From Hydractinia symbiolongicarpus (taxonomy: Eukaryota; Cnidaria; Hydrozoa; Anthoathecata; Hydractiniidae), in contig NC_079884.1 in NCBI RefSeq assembly GCF_029227915.1, positions 10,230,001 through 10,294,000 on the forward strand: a DNA stretch of 64,000 nucleotides, in the 5' to 3' direction. Every line of letters begins with the position of its first letter. Within the stretch, counting starts at the first letter, position 1. Position numbers and translations under genes: made by a program. Below, piece by piece: positions 21,161-31,189 of the stretch. The notes beneath the pieces were generated by a model, which searched no databases, was not told the origin of the DNA, and worked only from the letters and a program-made list of their open reading frames with translations.

Positions 21161-22436
21161 GCTACTGATAGAAAATAATGAAAAAATGGGTAGGCATTGG
21201 CAGATACGTTGTGGCAAAATTCGTTAATTAGAAGCGCCGAAAAATTACATTCGACAAAATTAGTTTAAACTGAAAGAAAAATGATACATGATTTCGAATT
21301 TGTTCCTGCCAAATACGATTTCAATTATTTTCACAGAAGAAATCTGTTCACTAAATTTTATTAGATTTTACAAAAGTATTCAATCGAAATTTAGAAATAG
21401 AAAACATGTTCACAGGATATAGTTGGGCCATATTCCTCTGAAGCCCTCCACCGCAGAGAAAATACAACGGAATTTCTATTTATTAAAAAATTTAACCTTT
21501 TTTATCTTTAACAAAATTTTAAGGAATTGATTTATGCTTCCTTTATTTTAAATATGAAAGGCCTCATAAAACACCTCGATTTGAACGAACTTGCTTTAAT
21601 AACAAGTTCCTTGTACTAGCAAAAATATCCAACCGTTTGACAATCTCCAGTTTTTAATTTTTTAATTTAAAGTTTAATATATTTTCGCGATTTCACGAAT
21701 CTTGTTGATATAATGGCCGAATACACTTATTCCGAAACACAATATGAACGAAATATCTACTTAATGAAGAAGGCGGATTTTGTTGCGGTTTCAATCTTAA
21801 TCAGTCATTAGGTTCCGTAGCCATAACAACGCATAATACTCGTCATTTGCGTACAGACATGCTTCAAGACAACGTTTGATAGGTACCCTATCTAAAACTG
21901 AACCCTAGTACAACGAAGTGGTGTGCGATATGTGGAGGAGAGTTTTTGTTTACATTGGAAAAAGCAAAACCAACTGCTGTCATGACTTAATATTGTTTAT
22001 CATTTCTTGTTTTAATGTTCTTGTGAAAATATTGAACATATGATGTGATTTTTCAATCTTCTATTTCTTTTTTCTTTTTCTTTTCTGGTATTTATTTGAT
22101 TTCACAAATAAATATAACTTTTGTTCAAAGGAATTTATGCTCTAGGATCAAAACAATTCAAAATTTACCCGCTTCCTTATAACACAGGCCCTTATCTTAT
22201 ACGGTATGCACATACTTGTTAGCAGAAATTTTTCTATTTCAATGTATTTTTTACGTCAAATAATTGAGAAAAAAAATTAGGGTGCAAATTTTCAGTAAAA
22301 ACGCTTACATGAACTGACGTTAGCAATTTTCAGGTCAGCATAAAAAAGTTGAATTTTTTTTGATTTGGTTAAATAGAACATGTCAAATGGAAGAGAAAAA
22401 TATGTAAAAATCATGTTTTGGAAAGGTATACTGGAC
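21161..22436. other. Non-coding sequence
   Basis: No coding exon, RNA gene or repeat with ends was recognised. Confidence 0.4.
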
Positions 22437-22545
22437 AACCTCGTCCTCTTGCCTTTTTCACATCGAAGCCGGCGTTGTTAGACGAAAAGAAGGCGCTAGC
22501 AGCTTTGAAATCAGGCAACAAACCCTGTGGGCACTTTAAGTGTTA
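22437..22545. mobile_element. Partial miniature element of the CAACCTCG family
   Basis: The left end CAACCTCGTCCTCTTGCC and internal words (GAAGCCGGCG, GTTAGACG, GGCGCTAGC, GGCTTTGA-like) match the copy at 28614-28725. The right end is decayed (AACAAACCCTGTGGGC). Confidence 0.6.
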
Positions 22546-23485
22546 ACGGGACCAGTTTTTTGTGCTTTAATGGACTACAATACCCGTTTTTCACTATTTT
22601 GAAAGCTATTTAACAAGCAGCTCCTACTAATTTTCTATGTCGAACATGAATGCTTTTTTTTCATCTTTCTTGTGCTTAGAAGTACTATATTCTGTTACTT
22701 ATGTTTCATTCCCAAATCGTTTGAAAGCAACACATCCTCACTAACAACAGATTGAGCGTATATTTAAAATTCTCAATAAATGCTTGAAAGAAATTTGGAT
22801 AACTGAGATCTATAATTTGTTTACTTCTACTTGAAGAATCCGTCAATCTGTTCCCAGTAAAACGATGATGTTTTGAAAAAACTAGGAAACCCGTGCTCTG
22901 ATTGGCTCAGAAAGCTAGCGCTCCATCTGCAAGATTGAAATGGTTTCAATTTTTTTTTGAGATCGCCGCAAATTTCCAGCTCAAAAAATCGATCGCCGGA
23001 GGGCATTTGATTGATGGAAATTACGCTGGCTTAAAAGCATACCCTCGGGCGAGCTACAGTGTGCAGAGGAAATGTATCCTCCACCAAGTTGTCCACCGCC
23101 ACCTCCGCCCTCCATTTTCCCTATTATTTAAATAGTTAAAAAGTGAATTAAGAAGAAGGTTAATCTTGTTTTTTCCTAAGCCGAATATCAATTTCCTAGG
23201 GTTTTTTTGACCCCGTGCATTCACCGTGAAGGAGAATTTTGCCTTAATCATGTTTGCATATTTTTCCTGAAAATACTGGTATTTGAAGAACAACAAAAAA
23301 AAACGTTAGACAATTTCTTTTAAATATATGGATATATTCGTATATACAAAATGCAACAATCATTGTCTGTTAAGATTTAAAATGCGTTCTTCTGGATTAA
23401 ACCGTACTCTTGTTACAAGACGCAATTCAATATCGAGAGGCGAGCACTCTTTTTCTCGACATCACATTTTACGACAAAATAAGCT
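22546..23485. other. Non-coding sequence 3' of POLE3
   Basis: The 77-codon plus-strand frame at 22902 has no ATG start and no recognised motif. Nothing else was supported. Confidence 0.4.
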
Positions 23486-26092
23486 TTATTTTTCTGGTTC
23501 TTCTTCCTTCTTTTTTTCCTGTTCATTCGTCACTTCCGTCACAGACGTCACTTCTGTCATCGATTCATCTTCTTCGTTTTCAGATGATTTTTTCTTTTTT
23601 TCGCCGGCGTCAGTCTCTTGTTTCTCAGTAGCTTCAGCTCTTTGTTTTCTTTTTAACTCGGCTGCATCTTTCTTTCCCTTTTGTTCTTTCTTATAAACTG
23701 AAAAGGTCAAATTGTGAAATTTAATAACACATGTCTAGTATTCAAATTATCAATATGATAAAGCCGTGTTTTGTTTGTTTTTAAGCACAATAAAGTCTGT
23801 TTAAAATTCAGTAACACCCCTATTAAGAGCTACCTCTTCAGAGCAGTGATAGCGACTGTGACTTGTGTGAGTTTGTTAAAGAAGGTGCAATCTCAGCAAA
23901 ATGAGGCAGCTCGTTTTGCCGGGCTTATATTTCTCATGTGAGGCTCCTACAACATTAACTTCCATCAACGGCAATACAGCCGCCTTCGTGAATTTTTACC
24001 TCTATTAGCGGTAACGAATCGGTGGTACAAAAGAAGAAAACGTTAAATGTTCTTTGGAAAACAGCTTCATTAGAGAAATGGTTGAATTCTTATATCACGT
24101 TTTTGACTTGAATTATACGAAACACTTTCCCACCATTAACACCTCCAATTAACGTCTTGACCACTATCAAATGTTCCACTGTAGCTTGGTTTCTGTACAA
24201 AACTGTACCAAAATGCAGAACAGAACAAAATACCTTCTAATCCATCTTTCAATGGTTCGATGAATGATGGAAACTCCATTTCTTCTATCGCTTCAAACAC
24301 ATCAAAAGCAGACAGGGTTTTTCTTTTATGCTTCACTGCAATGTTATTGGCGCTGCAACAGAGGACAGATAAGTCAGTTTAAAACTTGCTAACAGTTAAA
24401 GTGTGAAGGCTCTAAAGAACACTGGCTACGTTTTCCAAACACAAAAGTTGCAATAAAGTTACTCAAATTAGTACGTACCATGATGTTGCATACAAAACAA
24501 ACACACTTGCAGACTTGCTGATGGCAGCTCTTGCCTCTTTCGAAATGTTAATACCTTCAGGAAGCTAAAGAAACAAAGTAAAAAATTTAAAACTGCCAAT
24601 TCAACTTTCCATTTAGATCAACAGTAAGCAGGCATGAAACATTCAAAAATCACGTTCATACTTGGAGAGATCACGTTGTGATAACAAACTAAAGCAAACA
24701 AAAGTGGGGGTGTATTTCTTTGCCCATGTTCACAAGCCAAATTTTCTTTCCATTTTCTTTAACATGCTCTTTGATAGTATGTGTGATACAATGTTGGTCG
24801 ACTTATTAGCTAATAGCTTTACTAAATTAGGCGTACAAGAAAGGGAGGTGACAATTAAATGAGCATCCATTCTGAATGCCTGTCTATGTAAAATAATTTT
24901 GGCTTATATACACTAAGTATGTTATTTATAAGTCAAATTACATGGTGACCACTAATAAAATGAGAACAAAATAAGGATATTAAGGAGAATTAAGGAGACA
25001 AATTGACACTTTTTAAGGATATTTTCCTGCAAACAAGAATAAAAAAATTAAAAAATAAGGATAATTAAGGAGAACACTAATTTAAGGTTTCAATATAAAA
25101 AGGACGAGCGGCCCCATGGATTTTTCCACGGGTCACCGACTAGTCTCTGTAATAATACACAGTTTGTGTGTGAGGAAAACTTTTGCTACGGAAACACAAA
25201 ATATGCGAGATATATATAAAGGACGGGCTACCTGGTGGATATTTTCAAGGGCTACCTTCTGGTTAAATTATAATACCTGTACACATCTGTCCGTCAGACA
25301 AAATGGTACCATATAAAAATGACAACCAAACCCGTAGATTTTTCTATGTGCCACCAACTAACTTGACATTTATTGCGCAGGAAATTTTAAAAACTTCTGG
25401 AAATTTCTGACTTTTTCTTGAGCCTTTATGCTTAAAGGGAAACAAGGTATAAAATAATGTTAGACTTATATCATATAGAGAGCTTAAAAAGTTGGTCTTT
25501 TTAAGTCAAGTCTTTTCAAGTCTTTTTAAATTTTTTAAAAAGCTCTTTACGTTTTTAAGATATTCACACTTAAAGAATTTCAGATTTAATTATGTTGCAT
25601 TTAAATGATGTTACATCTGAGTAATAGCAAATTTTGACATTTTCTATTATCATTAATTTTAGACCAGTCAAGGGATGTGCATTCAATGTAGAGATATAAT
25701 TTTTTTTGACAAAATGACACACGTTTGATTGTCATTTTGACAAAAAAAAATTATATTAATCAATTCATCTTTATAATATCTATTCTAAAACTGTACCACA
25801 TATTTCACCTATATCTATTGTAACAAAATAACCAGAAACAAAGGATCAATGACAATTGGCCTACAGTGGTCACTGGTCATAGCTGCAAAGAGGTTTTCTT
25901 CTCTACAGTCAACAAGTTTTTGTGGACTGACTTTGTATTTCTCATTCGAACCCAGTACCTGTATAATTCTGAACATTTTAAATAGTGCAGTATGCCACTA
26001 ATAATTCAATAAAATTATGTACACACCACTTCTTTGATCATTCTTGCTATCACTGCAGTCGGCAAATTCAAGTCTTCTGGCTTTTCTGCCAT
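23486..26092 (-). CDS. POLE3: DNA polymerase epsilon subunit 3 / CHRAC17 histone-fold protein, 4 exons
   Basis: Coding exons in minus-strand order: 26092-26027, 24564-24479, 24352-24234 and 23697-23486, with GT-AG introns, giving 160 residues (human about 147). The protein starts [20 protein letters not shown]. An H2B/NF-YB-like histone fold spans roughly residues 8-90 ([39 protein letters not shown]), followed by EQKGKK and a charged Lys/Glu-rich tail ending EEEPEK. POLE3 pairs with POLE4 in the leading-strand polymerase and with CHRAC15 in the ISWI remodelling complex, acting in the nucleus as a histone H3-H4 chaperone. Intron 1 (1.46 kb) carries Helitron debris and a hairpin. Identity is firm; regulatory signals were not seen. 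Confidence 0.96.
24890..25143 (+). mobile_element. Helitron 3' end in POLE3 intron 1
   Basis: The last bases read TGGATTTTTCCACGGG...CACCGACTAG before T at 25144, the same hairpin-plus-CTAG terminus as the Helitrons at 11046 and 44517. A weak counterpart of the 5' end, TATATACACTAAGTATG, lies near 24905. Two more decayed hairpin relics follow near 25232-25262 and 25330-25362. Confidence 0.55.
25695..25755. repeat. 25-bp near-perfect hairpin in POLE3 intron 1
   Basis: The left arm TATAATTTTTTTTGACAAAA continues GTGACA-like to 25719, a 10-base loop follows, and the right arm 25730-25755 is its reverse complement except for one extra A in the A/T run. Confidence 0.8.
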
Positions 26093-27743
26093 TACGTGTC
26101 ATGTAATATATATTTACCTACAATTCAAACATGTGTGCATTACATATAACAGTAATGGTAGTTTTCCTCCATGAAAAAACAAGTTTATTTCATAAAAAAA
26201 GAGCTTGGTTTAGGAATCTTTTTTATTATTCCTTTAAAAATGTAAAAAATAAAATGTATTTCCATTATAAGGTACAGTAAAATTTGAAAAAACAAATAAA
26301 TGGTTAAAACATGGTCAAACAATTGGATTGAACTCAAGCTGGTTGCAGTGCTTTGTATTTCCACATGCCGATATTAACATTGCCACATGCTGACAATAAT
26401 ATTGGTTTGTTTTGTATTCAATGAATGGTTACAAAAGATAAAACAGATTAAAATGTCAGATTTCACCGAGCACAGATTCTTTCATTGACATAGCTAAGAT
26501 ACCCAGCTAGCTAGCTTTTAGTTTTTCCCACAGAGTTGTTTGGGTTTTTCAAATACACCTTTTCACAGTTTAAGTTGTTTGCTTATTTTATGTTTTAAAA
26601 AGGATGTAAATAAGGCTTGCAAGGAATGAGTAAATTCTTAGTGCGATAATAAAAATTGTTATTCCTACCATCGTATTTCAAGAGAAACTTCAAAAACAGG
26701 CTGTTTTCGCAATCTGGGCAGAAACAGTAACAGTACCACATGACATTCCGACCGGGAGAATATGCTTATGCCAAATTAACAAGCAAAATAAAGAAAGTTG
26801 TAAAAGATCTCTCATAAATAATGGCTCACTTGATGGGGCAAAATTATCTTGCCCAATCTTTTAGAAACTCTAAACTAAGTTACTCAATCTCCCGTTTTAG
26901 AAGATTCCAGCAGGGTTGGAAGGTATGAAGATATTGATCAGACTTAAACTATTTATTGAGTCACTTAAACTTCTACATGGTTTATCTGGGAATATTTACA
27001 AGAAATAGAAAGAATAAAGAATTCTAGGCAGACAAGCAAATGTATTTTTATTTTTGACAAAGCTGGATGATTTCCCTTTCGTTTTCCGAATGTTTTCGCG
27101 TTTTATTTCCCGCCATTATTGCCCGTCAAGGGGTAAAAACAAGACCACGAATATAACCAACATCGTTCTCATGAGTCTCTTGATAGCGGTCCACTTTTTT
27201 TGTGGATTTTCAAAAAACCGCTTGTCCTATGTGCGACTGGGTGATTTATTTCTGAATGGACCTGAGCATGGAATGCTAATATCAAACATCGAGTTAATAT
27301 ATTTCAAAACTTTTTTCTTATTTGGCTGAATGTTGCGTTATGGATAAAGTTGCTTAGTTTGCTAAAAATTGTTTTTCCACTATTTCTGTTCACGGCTAAG
27401 TCGTCGAAGCTTTACCATTATCTTCTTGTTCGTATGTATCGTATGTATCAACATATGTATTGACAGACAAAAGATATCTTTTGCGAAGAAACAGACTTAC
27501 AAAGCGTCACATAGATTTTAGAGCCGAAGGAGCTTATCACTAAAAATGTAAACAAAAAGATCCGTCAGCAGGTAGGAGGACTTGATTTAAAGACAGCCGA
27601 ACCAAAGTTGTTTGCCAAAAAGTGAAAAAAATGTTTTTGTGTAAACTTTTAACATTTTTCTACCAACTTAACTATTGCTTGTCTGTTGATTATGATTTGT
27701 TAGATTAAATAGATTGTCGTTAGTCTCTTAAAGAAGTTTTTAA
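26093..27743. other. Intergenic, upstream of POLE3
   Basis: This should contain the POLE3 promoter. The 91-codon frame at 27054 starts with TTG and has no recognised motif. No second gene was supported. Confidence 0.35.
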
Positions 27744-27752
27744 AACTAACAT

Positions 27753-27849
27753 CAACCCTGGGGCATCTTGTATGTTTTCAAACATCGGACGGCGATACGA
27801 CCATGTTCGTCTCGCCGTCCCGAGACAACAGGCGCTAGGAACAAGGTTG
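27753..27849. mobile_element. Miniature inverted-repeat element, 97 bp
   Basis: Ends CAACCCTGGGGC and, inverted, CAACCTTGTTCCTAG. The centre has CGGACGGCG paired with CGCCGTCC. Flanks AACTAACAT and AACAAACAT match at 8 of 9 bases, a slightly decayed 9-bp target duplication as at 20537-20655. Confidence 0.7.
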
Positions 27850-27858
27850 AACAAACAT

Positions 27859-28613
27859 GTTAATGTATTAATATATAGCTGTTTCACTCTGCTAATAAAT
27901 AGCAGTTGATTCAGAAATTGAAGTTGAGCAACTGTGCGAAATGTCTATAGCAGTATAAACGGGAATCGACCGCGACCCCCGAACAGAGAAGTAATAAGTT
28001 AGTGATTTGGGAAGCGTGTATGCGCGTTTTATTTTTCATTAATAAAGTTACAGCGCAGCGAAAAAGAAGGTGTGGGGACAAGATTGCAATCCTATCACTA
28101 TCACTTTTTATAATTGATCGAAAATGTAATAAATTAGTCATGCTTATCAATCCACACCTATGTAAACAACTAACTTCCGAAAAAAGGATGAATAATTTAC
28201 GGAATTGAAAGAAACTAAGGAGATGATTTTTTATGCGAATGGAAGTGATTCTCTCGACGCAAACTTAACACAAGTGCTAGCGTTTTACTCATTAAACATG
28301 CCACATTATAATTGACTGGTGCATTTCGTCCTCATTTATGTCAAAAAACGTGGAAGCTCATGAGATGAAACACCATACGTCAAGGTTAAAAAGAATTAAA
28401 TATTTAAATGAAAGAGTAAGTTTGATATTCAGATGAAGCAATATTAAAAAAACTGGCTTAATAATGCAGTCACCGATTATAAACAAACGGCACGCAACGC
28501 TACATATCGTAGTATAGTACGACGAAAAATCATTTTCTTCGAAACACGTGGTAGCAATATTCATGTATTTTTTTAAACATCAGTTAAAAACTTAAATAAA
28601 AATTCATTTTAAT
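27859..28613. other. Non-coding sequence
   Basis: Overlapping frames near 27911-28208 on both strands have no family motif and no splice support. Nothing else recognised. Confidence 0.35.
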
Positions 28614-28725
28614 CAACTTCGTCCCCAGGGGTTCTTGCCTTTTTGACATCAAGGCCGGCTGCGAAGTTAGACGTCAAGTAAGCGCTAGCGGCTTTGACAG
28701 GCAACAAGCTCTGGGGACGAGGATG
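28614..28725. mobile_element. Miniature inverted-repeat element, 112 bp
   Basis: Ends CAACTTCGTCCCCAGGGG and, inverted, CATCCTCGTCCCCAGAG. Flanks CATTTTAAT and AATTTTAAT match at 8 of 9 bases. The interior has GGCCGGC and GCGCTAGCGGC palindromes. A further half copy, CATCCTCATCCCCAGGG, begins at about 28870. Confidence 0.75.
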
Positions 28726-28734
28726 AATTTTAAT

Positions 28735-30797
28735 TTAGTTATTTGTTTAGGGGCTTTTAAGGAGATTGTGGTCTTTTGTTCCCAGTCAGGGCCAAACTTT
28801 GAATCTAAATTCCGATTCATAATTGCACCGACGTAATGATGAAAACAACATTTGAGGCAGTAACATCTCATCCTCATCCCCAGGGTTTTCTGCACCCTGA
28901 GCCGTTTTTGGAGCAGGCAAAATTTGAATTTCGAATTTTCATTTTACCATTAACATTAAGGTAATGCAAGATACGGATATACAAAGAGTGAAAGTCACAC
29001 AACGCCAAGCCCCATGGTAGTAAATACGAGCATCCCCCCATGTTTTAGTGTATGAGCGCAGAGAGTGAGTAGACCAAAAAAATAACCTATTAACAAGTGT
29101 TTCCATTTTTTTTTAAAGAAAATATTACAACTCAAAATATTAAAAAAAATGTGATTTCATTGTCTGTCTGTGTTAACAAGACTTAATTTTTTTTTTAAAG
29201 TAGTTATTCCGTCCCGAATGTGGGCCTTGGCTTGATAATGTAAAACTCACATATTTTGAGTATATTCTTATAAAAGTTATGCACTGAGTAAGGCGTTGGT
29301 TATCTTACGAGGGAAAATATTGCGACTTTTTGCGAATTATCCTTGAATTCGCGAAATAAAATTCTCGCGAAAACTTTGAATTTTTCAAATATGTGAAATT
29401 AAATTATCGCTAAAAATATCAGACATATTTCACGATAATTCTTTAACAAGCATAGTTGGTTAAGTTATTGAATTTCACATAGTAAGATCAAGATTTATTT
29501 ATTATATGCCAAATTAAACACCAGTAAAGAAAGGTAAACTTATTCAAATCAAACTACAAATCTGGGGCCAACATCAATCTAAGGGCTAGTAGCATTGAGA
29601 GGTTGAAACGCATACAATTACTACGCGTTTCATCTTCCATATCAACAATGGAAAGCGATACGTGACGACTTGGGATCGAGGTTAACAATATCTTTTAAGG
29701 GCACATTCTCTTATAAAATATAAAACGCCGCGGATGTCATCGAACGAATTTCAAAAAGCTTCGGTAAGCCCCGGGCTCAAGGTTGCTTGTAACTTAATTT
29801 TATAGTCTTGAAAATGTACTGGAAAAAGATGTATAGTTTTGCTGTTGTCATCATTTTTTACAACATGGCGGAAGGTTTGCCAAAACAAATCATTTTTTTT
29901 TTAACAAATATTTTTAATTTTGAATTAGTAGACTAAAATTAATTAGTAAATACTTTATGTTCTTTTTTTATAATAAATCTGTGTGAAGATAATGCTTTTC
30001 ATTCTTGTATGGGGAGGTGGTGGGGAAAAATTAAGGAACGTTAGACCAAAGTGTTTGTTTTCCCACAAAAGTTCAATCCCTATGGACGGAAGCCAAGTCA
30101 CATGACGTTTTTATGCCAGAAGAACTGAGGCATACCGTACAATGTGCTCATAATCCCTCTTATTAGTTTCCTCTCATTAGTCAAACTTACAAAACACAAA
30201 ATTTGTTGTGCTGGCTAGCTAATTATAGAAGTAAAACTTGGCTTTAAAAAAGCTTTAAAGTATTATTGAGCTGGCTCGATACCTTCTAATGCAAGTCAGC
30301 TACCTTTTCAACTTATAGAAAAACCATGTGTCTGCATGTTCTTTATGTCTAGATTCTAATCCATAATCTAACATGCCCAGAGGGGAAATATTTTTATTAA
30401 ACCCACCAACATACATTTATTATGCGATTTGGTTCAGCTTTGTTGCCATAGTCATGATTGACATTTTGCTTAATTGAGGAATAGCATTTGTGCTACATCC
30501 GCCATTTTTTTCTGTAAGACTAAGTCTTTTTTATGTTTTTCAAAGAAGTGTTGCAATTAGATGGCCTATAAACCTGTTTTAGACATCTATTAATAGTGCG
30601 TTCTGTTGTGACAACTGAAAGACGTCTTTTCTTGGTTTTATAAAAGACAGAGTTAAAAAGATATTTAAAAAGACCTTCATTAGGCATCTTGTAGAGGTAG
30701 CAAAAGACAACTTTTACATCAATTTTGAAAAACATGATTTTTTTTGTTCGATACGTAGTGCTAAAAAATTAGACAGGGTTAAATCTGTCTATATATA
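28735..30797. other. Non-coding repeat-rich sequence
   Basis: This holds a half copy of the CAACCTCG family near 28870 and a stretch at 29310-29460 rich in TTCGCGAAA words of both orientations; similar words occur near 16130-16200 and 57580-57650. No gene was recognised. Confidence 0.4.
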
Positions 30798-30976
30798 CAG
30801 TACAGTCCAGATGTAAGCGTACGTGTACGCTCAAGTTTCACTCCTTTTTCTCGGAGGTGGTAGTTGTTTGTCTTTTGTTCTTATTAATTATCTTGCGAGT
30901 CTTGTAAGTCATTAACTAGCGCGTAATAAACAAAAGATTCTTGAAGAAAAAATAGCTTATTATAACTGTGCATAAC

Positions 30977-31170
30977 TATTGTTTGATAGTGTTATCATAA
31001 CTATTCCCAATAGCATAATTGCAAATGTTATCAACTCTATCAATGTGACACGAAGAGTCATTGTTTAATATTTTTATTAAATAACAGTTTTGCGTGGAAA
31101 CTAAATAAACTAGCGAGAAGGCATTGTTGGTTGCGCGGGTTAAATAAAGCTTTTAAGCGATAGAAATAAT
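30977..31170 (+). repeat. Direct repeat, left copy, inside the mariner-ended element
   Basis: It matches 34579-34735 by eye: 'gttatc.actct', 'caatgtgacac', 'gcattgtttaa', 'gaaataattat.tt'. The copies lie 3.6 kb apart on either side of the LINE and the tandem array. Confidence 0.65.
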
Positions 31171-31189
31171 TATATTTTAACAAAGATTG

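Noticed and set aside
22902-23135. 77-residue plus-strand frame
   Set aside because: It begins with a non-ATG codon, has no family motif and lies in the 3' flank of POLE3.
27054-27329. 91-residue plus-strand frame
   Set aside because: It starts with TTG, has no recognised motif and no splice context.
29814-29936. Small secreted peptide, start MYWKKMYSFAVVIIFY
   Set aside because: 41 codons with a hydrophobic start, but no splice partner, no recognisable mature peptide and AT-biased sequence; likely chance.
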